Part shown: positions 1 to 8,379 of the stretch, in pieces
How the letters are laid out: each line of letters starts with the position of its first letter
Numbering within the stretch: position 1 is the stretch's first letter
Notes under the pieces: generated by a model
The model's database searches: none
The model's input: the letters and a program-made list of their open reading frames with translations, nothing else
Told to the model about the DNA's origin: nothing
Made by a program: the position numbers and the translations under genes
From: an uncultured Pseudomonadota bacterium
Lineage (GTDB): Bacteria; Pseudomonadota; Gammaproteobacteria; Steroidobacterales; Steroidobacteraceae
NCBI GenBank assembly: GCA_903862885.1
Contig: CAIOZU010000046.1
Span: 1-62,816, forward strand
DNA length: 62,816 nt
Direction of reading: 5' to 3'

Positions 1-75
1 CCACCCGCACCTGAGACGACGGTGGTGCGTTTGACGACGTTGAAGAAAATAAGCGAGACTCAGATCGCTGCGTAA
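1..75 (+). CDS. Possible 3' end of a gene entering from the left
   Basis: Frame 1 is open from the first base to a TAA at 73-75 and would encode 24 residues, ending in Thr-Gln-Ile-Ala-Ala. No other plus-strand frame stays open as long here. The stretch is too short to recognise a family, and an open frame of this length can occur by chance. From base 76 to 370 I see no gene, RNA or clear repeat. Confidence 0.2.
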   Translation, partial: PPAPETTVVRLTTLKKISETQIAA

Positions 76-370
76 CAGACATCAGAGCTGGACCAGTTAA
101 AGCAGGTCGGTCACCCCCACTGAGCACCGATTCAGCAGACTCGGCGCAAATCAGTCCTAGAAAAATCATCGCCCTTAAACAACAACGGTAACCCGCGCAC
201 CTTGGCCAGCGCGTAGCTAAATAGATCGACAAAATTAAGCTCAGCGGGGCGTGAACTGACCGTTAATGCTCTGCGCGACCGCACCGCGCCGACTGTCGTT
301 ACAACCCCTGTTCAACCCGTAACGAACGCACAGCCGATTGAGCAAACGGCGTAATCCACCGACTATCGTT

Positions 371-703
371 TCAGCGATCCACGGGAATGATGCACGCTTT
401 AGTACAAAAGAGCGGCTCAAATGAACATGTATTGGACTGAAATTTCGCGAGCAGCGCATCCAGCGTAGCGGCGTGTGCGGGATCGACCGCCACCTGACAA
501 TGACACGCATCGTCTGGCGCAGCCACCCGCCGCGCTGTGCAGATGGGCGCGCCCGTACCGGTACAGGCCACCTGCGCTTTAATGAGTGCCGCCTGATAGT
601 CCTGACGAATCGCCGTACAGCCGCTGCCACTCGGCTGTGCCATAGCGCACCCCGCTACAGCAACCAGCGCCATCGTCCCTAAAAGAGACGACCACCAACT
701 CAT
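371..703 (-). CDS. Small Cys-rich putative lipoprotein
   Basis: The 110-residue product begins with a signal peptide whose hydrophobic core ends in Val-Ala-Gly-Cys, a plausible lipobox, so it is probably exported and lipid-anchored. The mature part contains about eight further cysteines (including Cys-His-Cys and Phe-Cys-Thr-Lys-Ala-Cys), which suggests disulfides or metal binding in the periplasm. I do not recognise the family. The open frame extends upstream to 802, inside the preceding gene, but the signal peptide starts at the ATG at 701-703, 46 bases after the stop of that gene. The two genes are therefore probably co-transcribed. The function is unknown. Confidence 0.6.
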   Translation of the reverse strand: MSWWSSLLGTMALVAVAGCAMAQPSGSGCTAIRQDYQAALIKAQVACTGTGAPICTARRVAAPDDACHCQVAVDPAHAATLDALLAKFQSNTCSFEPLFCTKACIIPVDR

Positions 704-749
704 GCGAAACCGATGATGGGGAGACGACGCATGCAGCAAAGCGCTTTCA

Positions 750-2714
750 TTACTGAATCGTAAACCCGACGGTCGTGGCGTGCGTCTTAACTCCCTCCAC
801 ACCCGTCACAGTGACCGTAGAAGTGCCCTTAGCGGACGAGGCACCACTGTTTGACTTGGCGTACAGCTTTAAGGTCGTTGAACTGCCGGCATTAATAGAC
901 GAGGACGAGAGTTGACAGCGAGCATTGGTTGGGCAGCCACTCACCGTGAGTTTGACCGTGCCAGAGCCGGATACCACGCTTGTCTGTACCTTTGTACTCT
1001 GACTCGAACCTGAACCATAACTGAAGGTCAGCGTCGTTGGGTTGGTGGAGATGGAGAAGTCTGCTGGCGGTGCTGCCGTGATCGTCACCGGCACCGTGAC
1101 CGCATGACTAGAGCCGCCCGTCTCAGTGCCCGTCACCGTCACACTGTACGCATTGCCGGCCCCGCCCGTACCCCCATTCACCGTGAGAGTCGCACTGTTG
1201 CCGGCGGTGACTGAACTGGGACTGAGTGATGCACTGGCACCCGATGGCAAGTTACTGGTCAAGGCAAGTGCGACCGATGCGGCACTACTGCCGGAGGCCA
1301 CGGCCGTGGAAATCGACGAGGTAACCTTGGCATTTTGCACCACACTCAAGGGGCTCGTGAGTGCAGAGATCGTGAAATCCGGCTTCGCCACCACAGTGAC
1401 CGCGACCGTAATCGAATGAGTCGCCGCGCCCTCAACGCCTGTCATGGTCAGCGTGTAAGGCCCACCGACACTCGCCGTGCCGGCGTTGAAGGTGAGCGTC
1501 GATGAACTGCCCGCAGTGACCGAGGTCGGACTCAATGTGGCTGTGGCCCCTGGCGGCGCACCGCTCACGCTCAAGGCGACGCTCCCACTCGCCCCCGCAG
1601 CGACCGCCGTACTGATGCTCAGCGTACTTGACGTCCCCACGACGACCGACAACGTGCTGGCAGCGGACAATGAAAAATTAGACGGGGCTTGGGACACGAT
1701 GCAACTGCCCGCGGCATTCGACCATTCTTTTTGCACGGTATACGTGATGCTGTCGGCGCCCACCAAGGTGCCCTGTTGCCCATTACAGATGTCACCAATT
1801 TCACCGTTGGTCTGATCGTACCAGGCCATTGGCGGCGCATAACAACATGCCAGACCGACGCCCGGATCCGTCATGGTCTCCACCATCTCATGCGAGGCGA
1901 CCGATGTTTGATTATCAAATATTTTTGCCGAGCCACCGCAGCCTGTCGAGCATATACCCGCATTCAAGTCTGGGTGGACACCGTAGAGCAAATTTACATT
2001 ACTCGAATAAGCGATGGTGCCGTGATACGCACAAAACCCACCGGACGCACAGGAATTACCTGAACCGCTCAGCGAGATGGATGTGCCCTTTGGGAAAAAT
2101 AGAGCGTAATAGGTATTAGCGTAACCCTGCGCGTCGGCGGTCGGCTTGGGCAGAATGCCACTCGCTATCTGCGCCTGTAATTCCGTCTGGATCACGGAGT
2201 CATCAATGGTGCTGCTACTCGCACTCGTGGACGGCGTGATGGTGATGGGGCCGTTCACGGCATTGGTGGTGGTGCGGCCAATCGTTTGACCCGTGCCCGA
2301 GGCCTGCCCACTGGTGTTGTATTCAGATAGCCAATCCACATAGGAACTGTTCAGTGCCTGCGTGTAGAACGAAGTCATGCTGCCTGTCGAAGGACTACCT
2401 GAAAGCTCAGGCAGATAGGTCCCCGTGCCCCACAACACGATGACCACCTGCATATTGGAGACGACCGGTCCACCGTAGTAGTTCAGGTGTGCAGTAGACG
2501 CCGTGCGCGTGACGCTCGCGGAACCTGATGACCGCACCGGATGTACGGGCAAAAAGTGCGGCTTACCTTGCGAACTAAAGAGCGGCGGCTCACCGTTCAC
2601 TGGCGGCGCCGCGAACACTGCCTGGATCCCCGCGAACGCGCACATCATCGCCGCGAGGACTATCGACAGACGGCGGCGTACATGCATCGGTCGACCAATT
2701 TTTAATAGACTCAT
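750..2714 (-). CDS. Secreted EXORDIUM/PHI-1-like protein with Ig-like repeats
   Basis: This 654-residue protein has an N-terminal signal peptide (Arg-Arg-Arg start, hydrophobic stretch, Ala-Phe-Ala cut region). A core of about 300 residues follows, with a YYGGPVVSN motif and an IVLWGTGTYLP motif, as in the plant phosphate-induced/EXORDIUM family and its bacterial relatives. Near residue 275 is SHEMVETMTDP, followed by WYDQTNGEIGDICN. This His-Glu motif looks like a degenerate metallopeptidase site, but enzymatic activity is inference. The C-terminal half holds three repeats of about 95 residues, each with an Ala/Ser/Thr-rich SLSPSSVTAG-type core, probably Ig-like folds for surface display. 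I chose the ATG at 2714 because GGAG lies just upstream. The frame is open to 2747. The exact role, such as cell-wall interaction or protease, is not known. Confidence 0.65.
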   Translation of the reverse strand: MSLLKIGRPMHVRRRLSIVLAAMMCAFAGIQAVFAAPPVNGEPPLFSSQGKPHFLPVHPVRSSGSASVTRTASTAHLNYYGGPVVSNMQVVIVLWGTGTYLPELSGSPSTGSMTSFYTQALNSSYVDWLSEYNTSGQASGTGQTIGRTTTNAVNGPITITPSTSASSSTIDDSVIQTELQAQIASGILPKPTADAQGYANTYYALFFPKGTSISLSGSGNSCASGGFCAYHGTIAYSSNVNLLYGVHPDLNAGICSTGCGGSAKIFDNQTSVASHEMVETMTDPGVGLACCYAPPMAWYDQTNGEIGDICNGQQGTLVGADSITYTVQKEWSNAAGSCIVSQAPSNFSLSAASTLSVVVGTSSTLSISTAVAAGASGSVALSVSGAPPGATATLSPTSVTAGSSSTLTFNAGTASVGGPYTLTMTGVEGAATHSITVAVTVVAKPDFTISALTSPLSVVQNAKVTSSISTAVASGSSAASVALALTSNLPSGASASLSPSSVTAGNSATLTVNGGTGGAGNAYSVTVTGTETGGSSHAVTVPVTITAAPPADFSISTNPTTLTFSYGSGSSQSTKVQTSVVSGSGTVKLTVSGCPTNARCQLSSSSINAGSSTTLKLYAKSNSGASSAKGTSTVTVTGVEGVKTHATTVGFTIQ

Positions 2715-3280
2715 AGAAGCTCCGCACTGACGCCACACAGACAACATTCGTACTCACAAGAATCAAAAACTCGGCAGATCCGCTTAAGCTACAACGACCG
2801 CACCTACGGCGGTCTTCGCCCCTTGGGACATGATCCCACTACGCAAATAGTGTCGCACACTCATTTACGTGTAAATTTTCATTTTATGAAGGTTTTATGT
2901 CTTTTATTTTACATAATTCAATGCGGAGCACTCATGGCACGTGCCCCCTCACACCCTCTCGGTGAGCCCATCACCTGCTCGGTCAGCATAGGCGCCATCA
3001 TCATATAGCCATTCTTTCAAATAAATTGGCCCTGCATTTAAAACACCCGCGGCTCACCGGTTGATACGATCGACCCCCTCATGGGCGGTGATACGCTGAC
3101 AAAGCGACTCCGGGGATGGACAGACTGAATCGGATCATCGATGTGGCGGTGGTCGATGCCTTCCCTTGGGAGGTCGAGCAGTCGGATGACATCACCTGCA
3201 TCGCCCTCTGCCACCGACCTAGGCAAGCGACTGCTCCGACCTAAGAAAGCGCAGGCAGACCCATCAATCGTCCGCCGCAC
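2715..3280. other. Intergenic region with possible gene debris
   Basis: No intact gene is visible. Bases 2860-2930 are AT-rich and may hold promoter elements for the secreted protein on the minus strand. At about 2959-3007 a plus-strand frame reads GEPITCSVSIGA before a stop, which resembles the core strand of a GGDEF domain but is too short to call. A second plus-strand fragment at 3092-3244 is listed separately. Confidence 0.4.
3092..3244 (+). pseudogene. Possible remnant of a SpoIIE/PP2C-type phosphatase C-terminus
   Basis: The open stretch encodes about 50 residues that include VVDAFPWEVEQSDDITCIAL, then stops at TAA 3242-3244. The QSDDIT sequence followed by a hydrophobic strand is the typical last motif of SpoIIE/RsbU-type serine phosphatase domains. 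No start codon or upstream domain is present, and the frame is closed by a stop at about 3089. If the match is real this is a decayed fragment. The motif is short, so chance resemblance cannot be excluded. Confidence 0.3.
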
Positions 3281-3796
3281 CTAGCTGAGCAGATTCAATG
3301 GCTGAGGCAGCGTGGCTAACAAGGCCTCGCTGAAACGCGCGTCCAGATGAAAAAATACCGCGCGCGCCGTCACTGTCGATCGATTCTCCCACGCATGGTC
3401 CGTGCCGCGCTGCACCACCACATCGCCCGAGCGCAGCACCACCTCACTGTCATCTAAGATCAACACCAACTCCCCATCGATCACCACCACATAGTCCAGT
3501 GTTTGCGTACGATGCATCGCGGTACGCTGCCCCCCTTGACTGAGAGGATAGACCTCTAGGATCCGCAGCAAATGCCCGGATGTGGGCATCAAAGTAAACG
3601 GGCTAGTCACCGGATCATCAACGACGCTGGGTCCGAGTTCAGGTACCGGTGAAGCCTCACGCCACAGCTCGTGAAAATCAGCACCGATGGCAGGTCCTTG
3701 CATCGAATGGTTCTGCGGCGGACAGGAATCCGTGAGGATCACAGACTTTCCGCGGGCATCATGACCGGTGACCACGCGACGCGTGATGGTAGACAT
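3281..3796 (-). CDS. Cupin-domain protein
   Basis: The 171-residue protein has a single cupin barrel in its second half: a first motif around HRTQTLDYVVVIDGEL and a second motif with GDVVVQRGTDHAWENRS. The His and Glu/Asp residues could hold a metal ion. Proteins of this layout are often small dioxygenases, isomerases or sensors, and none can be chosen from sequence. Translation starts at the ATG at 3794-3796, preceded by AAGGAG. It is transcribed away from a second cupin gene at 4057, with about 260 bases between them that probably carry both promoters. Its place beside the P450 cluster suggests a part in the same pathway. Confidence 0.75.
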   Translation of the reverse strand: MSTITRRVVTGHDARGKSVILTDSCPPQNHSMQGPAIGADFHELWREASPVPELGPSVVDDPVTSPFTLMPTSGHLLRILEVYPLSQGGQRTAMHRTQTLDYVVVIDGELVLILDDSEVVLRSGDVVVQRGTDHAWENRSTVTARAVFFHLDARFSEALLATLPQPLNLLS

Positions 3797-4056
3797 CCGA
3801 TGGCTCCTTATTCTTTCATTTCGTGGTCACAAGGCTACGCGCTACACGGCCTAGGAGCCACCCGAGCGGTCTGGCGCTCACAAAAACCCCACCGACGCTT
3901 ACCGACACACCACCTCACCCACCGGAGCGCAATCGTATGTCACGTCACTCTGGGGGATTGTGAAGCTGCACTGGGACCGCTTACTATCAAGCCACCCACC
4001 GCTATCGAGTGGAACTCGAGTGGATCCTATTTTTCTGAACGTCCAAGGATGCAACC

Positions 4057-4509
4057 ATGGCACTGCCGCAAGATATTTCACCGGTCAATTCGGAAGCGAT
4101 GGAATCCCTGGTGCGCAGCAACCAAATGGAGTGGGTTGCGCAGACCTTTGACCCACAGCGCTCATTTATGAAGGTGCTTTGGACAGGGCCTGAGAGCGGT
4201 CGCGTCACCCTGCTGTTTAAGTGCCTCAAAGGCGCCACAGTACCCGCACATAAACATCTGGGGGATGCCCACACCTTCGTGCTGAAAGGCAAGCTAGAAG
4301 TACGTGGCACCACCATCGGTCCGGGTGATTATCTCTATGAAGCGAATGGCATGGTGCACCACGCGACAACCGCACTCGAAGACACGGAATATCTATTTAT
4401 CATGCAGGGTGCCGTTTTGTTTTTTGACGATAACCAATTCTTGGGCTATCAGGGCTGGGAAGAATTTCATCGCGTTCGTGAAAAGACGCTCAGCGCGCCG
4501 GCAGCGTGA
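4057..4509 (+). CDS. Cupin protein of the ChrR / dihydroxyacetophenone dioxygenase type
   Basis: The 150-residue protein is a single-domain cupin with the metal-binding pattern AHKHLGDAHTFVLKGKLEVRG, then GDYLYEANGMVHHATT. The His-X-His, the later Glu or Asp and the final His fit a non-haem metal centre. The overall layout resembles 2,4'-dihydroxyacetophenone dioxygenase-like cupins, which cleave C-C bonds next to a ketone, but the substrate here is unknown. An AAGGATG ribosome site precedes the ATG. It is the first gene of a plus-strand operon that continues with a P450, a ferredoxin, a luciferase-like oxidoreductase and an epoxide-hydrolase-like protein, so it probably acts on an intermediate of that pathway. 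Confidence 0.7.
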   Translation: MALPQDISPVNSEAMESLVRSNQMEWVAQTFDPQRSFMKVLWTGPESGRVTLLFKCLKGATVPAHKHLGDAHTFVLKGKLEVRGTTIGPGDYLYEANGMVHHATTALEDTEYLFIMQGAVLFFDDNQFLGYQGWEEFHRVREKTLSAPAA

Positions 4510-4585
4510 TGCGCCGCGCGTCTATCTATACGCGACACCCAGAACCCGCTAGGCTTTCCCTTAGCTATCCCTTGGTAAGGTCAAT

Positions 4586-5770
4586 ATGAACGCCGCCGTT
4601 CCACTCCTGCCCGACGTCGATTTCGCCTACGATGCAGTACCCAACCTGCATGAGTTGCTAGATCAACTGCGACCGTTCGGACCGGTGGTGCGGGTCAAGT
4701 ACCTTGGTGCGCCCGTCTGGTTGATCCTCGCCCATGCGGAGCTTGATAAAGCCTTCAATGATCTGGTGAACTTTGATCCCAGTGACGGCTATCAACTTAT
4801 TTCTGCACCATCCATGGGCCATACCCTGCAAACCATGCGCGGCGAAGAACATCGGATTAATCGCGCCTCGGTCGCAGGACAATTCTTACCCGCCAAAATA
4901 CGCGCCTACGTCGAGTCTCTGATCGATCCCGTTGCTCATGAACTACTCGATCGACTAGAGGGTGAACGTGAGGTGGACTTCGTCGCGCGCTTCACCCGAC
5001 CTTATCCCTTCACCGTCATCACGCGTTTACTGGGTATCCCAGTGAGTGACGAGCCGCAACTACTCGAGTGGGCCGTCAAACTAATCGACTTCCCCTGGGA
5101 TCCAGAAGGCGCGCTGCGCGCTAAATCAGGCTTTGATGGTTATATGTCGGACATCTTAGCCGCAAGACGCCGCGCACCCACCGATGACTTTGTATCGATG
5201 CTGGTCAGAGCCGAGTTTGAAGGGAAAACCCTTGACGACGAACGCATCTTAAGTTTTCTCAGGCTGTTGTTTCCGGCAGGGTCCGACACCACCTACAAGG
5301 CGGCCGGCAGTCTGTTCTCCTGCGTGCTTGCCAAGCCCTCGCTTCGCAAACAAGCAATGGGCAGCACCGCCGATCGCGAAGCCCTGGTATCCGAGGGGCT
5401 CCGCTGGCAAACGCCCACCGCTTTGCTTCCCCGAATGGCCACCGGCGACGCGGTGTTGGGCGATGCCCACATCAAAAAAGGGGAATGGGTGCTGTTTGGC
5501 ATCACCGCGGCCAACAATGATCCGGCGGTCTTTCCGAATCCACGGGCCTTCGATCCCAGCCGCGATCATCGCGCCTTAATCAGCTTTGGCCGGGGCGTGC
5601 ATTTCTGTCTCGGCATGCATCTGGCCAGACGAGAATTGGAGGCGGCACTGCGCGTAGTACTCGCACGCTTCCCAAAGATCCGACTGAAGCCAGGCAGTCC
5701 GATTGACTATATCGGTGGCGTCCTGCGTGGGCCTCAGTCGGTATCGGTTGAACTCTATGGTGAACCCTAA
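4586..5770 (+). CDS. Cytochrome P450 (bacterial soluble class I)
   Basis: The 394-residue protein is a complete bacterial P450. The I-helix oxygen-binding motif AGSDTT lies near residue 231, an ExxR (EGLR) near 270, and the haem loop FGRGVHFCLG near 334-343 with Cys341 as iron ligand. Its length and lack of a membrane anchor fit the soluble three-component systems that hydroxylate terpenoids, steroids or alkanes using a 2Fe-2S ferredoxin. The ferredoxin gene follows only 19 bases downstream and is very likely its redox partner. The stop codon is at 5768-5770, and TAAGGT precedes the ATG at 4586. Substrate specificity cannot be read from the sequence. A second, clearly different P450 lies at 8708-9883. 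Confidence 0.93.
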   Translation: MNAAVPLLPDVDFAYDAVPNLHELLDQLRPFGPVVRVKYLGAPVWLILAHAELDKAFNDLVNFDPSDGYQLISAPSMGHTLQTMRGEEHRINRASVAGQFLPAKIRAYVESLIDPVAHELLDRLEGEREVDFVARFTRPYPFTVITRLLGIPVSDEPQLLEWAVKLIDFPWDPEGALRAKSGFDGYMSDILAARRRAPTDDFVSMLVRAEFEGKTLDDERILSFLRLLFPAGSDTTYKAAGSLFSCVLAKPSLRKQAMGSTADREALVSEGLRWQTPTALLPRMATGDAVLGDAHIKKGEWVLFGITAANNDPAVFPNPRAFDPSRDHRALISFGRGVHFCLGMHLARRELEAALRVVLARFPKIRLKPGSPIDYIGGVLRGPQSVSVELYGEP

Positions 5771-5789
5771 CGTGGACAAAGGCAGGCCC

Positions 5790-6107
5790 ATGCAGATTCA
5801 CTTTATCGATCTCAATGATCAGATACGGGTAGTGGATGGTGAGATCGGCGAGAGTCTGATGCACTGCGCCACACGCCACCAGATTCTCGGCATTTTTGGC
5901 GAGTGCGGTGGTGCATTGGCCTGTGCCACCTGCCACAGCTACCTCACCCCACCGGATGGCCAGAGCCTTGAACCCCCCTCAGCGCAAGAGAGTGCCCTGC
6001 TCGAAGGCTGCCTCGATGTACGCGCCAACAGCCGCTTGACCTGCCAAATCGCTCTGACACCCGCACTCGATGGATTGAAGGTTAAAGTACCCGCGACCCA
6101 AACCTAA
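5790..6107 (+). CDS. 2Fe-2S ferredoxin, putidaredoxin/adrenodoxin type
   Basis: This 105-residue electron carrier has the cluster motif ECGGALACATCH (Cys39, Cys45, Cys48) and a fourth cysteine in RLTCQ near residue 85, the pattern C-x5-C-x2-C...C of vertebrate-type ferredoxins that feed P450s. The frame is open upstream into the P450 gene, but the ATG at 5790 is preceded by AAAGGCAGG and gives the usual family start. It lies directly after the P450 and should transfer electrons from an unseen ferredoxin reductase to that enzyme. No reductase gene is present in the window. Confidence 0.9.
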   Translation: MQIHFIDLNDQIRVVDGEIGESLMHCATRHQILGIFGECGGALACATCHSYLTPPDGQSLEPPSAQESALLEGCLDVRANSRLTCQIALTPALDGLKVKVPATQT

Positions 6108-6136
6108 GCCCCTCCCTCACCCCACGACAGCACGCT

Positions 6137-7030
6137 ATGCATCTCGGTCTCATTCCATTGATGAAACAAGGCTTCACCACCCAACCTGCCTGGGTGCGTC
6201 CGTTCCTACAGATGGTGGAAGCCGCCGGTGTGGAATCGCTGTGGACGGTTGAGCACCCCATCATGGCGGAGCACTATGAGCCGCTTTATCCGTACAGTGA
6301 GGATGGCAAAGCGCCTCTGTTACCCGACACAGAAATGTGCGACCCCCTCGAATGGCTGGCCTTTGCCGCCGGTGTCACCCAAACGGTCAAACTGGGTGTG
6401 GGTGTCATGCTGCTGCCACTGCACTCCCCCGTGATCCTCGCCAAGCGCATCGCTACCCTCGATGCCCTATCCGGCGGACGGATGCATTTAGGTGCTGGCA
6501 TGGGCTGGCAGCGCGAGGAATATGAATCCATCGGCGTCCCCTACGCCGAACGCGGCCGCCGCTTAGATGAGTCGATCGGCGCTTTGCGTGCCTTGTGGAC
6601 ACAATCCCCAGCGAGCTTTAACGGCGAGTTCTATCGCTTCCATCGCGTCCACTCCGACCCAAAACCCGCCCAAGCGGCGGGCGTCCCTATCCTGGTGGGT
6701 GGCTCGAGTGAGCTCGCCGCGCGCCGTGCCGGTCGCATCGGCGATGGATTTTTCCCACACGCCATATCACCCGATGACTTAGCCCATCGCATTGACACCA
6801 TGCGCGCAGCCGCTCGCGAGGCGGGGCGTGATCCGGATGCCATCGATCTCACCTTCTCACCGTGCAGCTGGAAGTTTGGTGCGTCGCTGGATCTGGGCAT
6901 CATGCGCGCCTATGCCGCCCTCGGTATCACCCGACTCATCGCCGTGGCCCATGAGGCGATGAGTACCGACATTAAAGACATCGAGCGCTTTATCAAAACC
7001 TGCCAAGATACGGTACTTGCAAGGCTCTAA
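6137..7030 (+). CDS. Luciferase-like (LLM class) flavin or F420-dependent oxidoreductase
   Basis: The 297-residue TIM-barrel protein has the hallmarks of the bacterial luciferase-like superfamily: an ESLWTVEH motif early, KLGVGVMLLP near residue 80, LDALSGGRMHLGAGMGWQ, and PILVGGSS followed by AARRAGRIGDGF. This last pair is closest to the probable F420-dependent subfamily, but several proteins of this type use FMN, so the cofactor is uncertain. Limonene 1,2-monooxygenase (LimB) belongs to the same superfamily, and the next gene is epoxide-hydrolase-like, so an oxygenation or redox step on a terpenoid-like substrate is plausible. It sits 29 bases after the ferredoxin gene in the same operon. 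Confidence 0.85.
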   Translation: MHLGLIPLMKQGFTTQPAWVRPFLQMVEAAGVESLWTVEHPIMAEHYEPLYPYSEDGKAPLLPDTEMCDPLEWLAFAAGVTQTVKLGVGVMLLPLHSPVILAKRIATLDALSGGRMHLGAGMGWQREEYESIGVPYAERGRRLDESIGALRALWTQSPASFNGEFYRFHRVHSDPKPAQAAGVPILVGGSSELAARRAGRIGDGFFPHAISPDDLAHRIDTMRAAAREAGRDPDAIDLTFSPCSWKFGASLDLGIMRAYAALGITRLIAVAHEAMSTDIKDIERFIKTCQDTVLARL

Positions 7031-7068
7031 GCCAGCCGCCGCGCCCGATCAATCCACGGAGAGAGACG

Positions 7069-7443
7069 ATGCAAGACCCTGAGAGCGTAGTCACGTCGAT
7101 GATCGCCAGCTGTTGCCGCCGCGACATTGATGCGGTGATGACCCATTTTCACAGCGATGCGATCTACCACAACATCCCCCTACCCGCGGTGCAAGGGCAC
7201 CCAGCCATCCGCGCCGTGTTGGCGGGCTTTTTAGACAGTGCGACGGACGTGGATTGGCGCATACACTACACGGCGTCTAACGCAGCGGGCATCGTGATGA
7301 ATGAGCGAACCGATTGCTTTACGCTGCCGGCAGGTCGGCTGGAGCTTCCGGTGATGGGCATCTTTGAGGTGCGAGAGGGACGCATTGCTGCATGGCGTGA
7401 TTATTTTGATATGGCCCCGCTCGCGCCCTTCCTCGGCGGCTAA
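7069..7443 (+). CDS. Limonene-1,2-epoxide-hydrolase-like protein (SnoaL-like fold)
   Basis: The 124-residue protein has the NTF2/SnoaL-like fold pattern and keeps residues typical of limonene-1,2-epoxide hydrolase: Tyr33 and Asn35 in YHNIP, Arg80 and Asp82 in NERTD, and Asp111 in AWRDYFD. In the known enzyme an Asp-Arg-Asp triad with the Tyr and Asn activates water to open an epoxide to a diol. It is shorter at the N-terminus than the Rhodococcus enzyme. GGAGAGAG precedes the ATG. It closes the plus-strand operon, and the next gene converges from the other strand 24 bases away. The likely role is hydrolysis of an epoxide made by the P450 or the LLM enzyme, which is inference. Confidence 0.75.
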   Translation: MQDPESVVTSMIASCCRRDIDAVMTHFHSDAIYHNIPLPAVQGHPAIRAVLAGFLDSATDVDWRIHYTASNAAGIVMNERTDCFTLPAGRLELPVMGIFEVREGRIAAWRDYFDMAPLAPFLGG

Positions 7444-7467
7444 AAAGCGCACCGCCGTCGTACTTTT

Positions 7468-8379
7468 TTAAGGCGCGCTGCGGGCGGCGCTGTCGGCTTC
7501 CCGCTGTGCGGCCGCAAAGGCGTCCCGCGCCATCGCCATCATGTAGCCCGCCTGCACCCACCGATCGCTTTCTTCACACTCTTCACCCGCGGCATTGCGC
7601 CGTGTCTGCGCGTAGTACAGCGGGTACTGCACACCGCCCGCCTCCGCCATAGCCGGCAGTAGCTCCGGCGCAAACGGAATGCGCTCCGTCGCACCAGCGT
7701 GGGCAAGAAAGGCTGAAAAACAGCGGGTCCACAAGCGCCGAAAGTCATCAACAAAGGGCCTGTGATCACGTTCTCCCTCTACCGCGATCTGCACACAGGT
7801 CGGCGAGGCAATGCGCCCGTGCACAAACCGCACCCGGGCAAAAATGGGCTCAAGCGCATCGAGCTTCGCCTTGAAATCCCCATCGTGCAAATCATTACCC
7901 ACGTACCAGTGGGACAGATCAGCAGTGAACCGCAGCTCTGGAAAGCGCGCCACCGCCCCTAAGGTACGACGGATGTCTTGGCTGATCGAACCGCGATGAG
8001 TCTCTAAGAGTAAGGGATGCGAGTGCTTGACACTGGCTTCCAACAAGGCGGCGCAATACTGATCAAGCGCCTGATCGGTCTCAAGGCCAGAGCCTGCAAT
8101 GACCGTAGTCGACTGAAAGCCCAAGGCCCGATGACTGCGCGCTACCTCATCGATCTGTGACAGCGCCGTGATGCGCGCCAATCCGAACGCACTAAAACGC
8201 CCATCGGGGACGGGAGCGGGCCACGGCGACTGCACCGCCTCATAGCCTGACGATTGAAGCACGTCATACAAATTCGCGTGATCTAGACGTGGACCGGAAA
8301 AGAAATCTGGCGCACCCCACAAGTTGATCAAATTAAAACAGGGCAGAAAACGCGATCGCGGATCGATGGCAGCTGCCAT
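7468..8379 (-). CDS. Sugar-phosphate isomerase/epimerase-like TIM-barrel protein
   Basis: The 303-residue protein resembles the xylose-isomerase-like TIM barrels (AP_endonuc_2 fold). Candidate metal ligands sit at strand ends: Glu in LLLETHRGS, Asp and His in TADLSHWY, His in VRFVHGRI and Glu in PFAPELLP. Members are isomerases, epimerases or dehydratases of polyols, and some act on ring-opening products, so the reaction is open. It overlaps the upstream ferredoxin gene by one base (TAATG), so translation is coupled. With the ferredoxin and the P450 it forms a three-gene minus-strand operon. Placing an isomerase-like barrel behind a P450 and its ferredoxin is unusual. Confidence 0.75.
   Translation of the reverse strand: MAAAIDPRSRFLPCFNLINLWGAPDFFSGPRLDHANLYDVLQSSGYEAVQSPWPAPVPDGRFSAFGLARITALSQIDEVARSHRALGFQSTTVIAGSGLETDQALDQYCAALLEASVKHSHPLLLETHRGSISQDIRRTLGAVARFPELRFTADLSHWYVGNDLHDGDFKAKLDALEPIFARVRFVHGRIASPTCVQIAVEGERDHRPFVDDFRRLWTRCFSAFLAHAGATERIPFAPELLPAMAEAGGVQYPLYYAQTRRNAAGEECEESDRWVQAGYMMAMARDAFAAAQREADSAARSAP

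Noticed and set aside
241-630. 129-residue minus-strand frame
   Set aside because: It overlaps the small lipoprotein gene in another frame, is Arg-rich and has no signal peptide or family motif. The frame with the lipobox is the better gene.
3038-3280. 80-residue minus-strand frame directly after the cupin gene
   Set aside because: It only continues the cupin frame after its stop from a GTG, without a ribosome site or recognisable domain.
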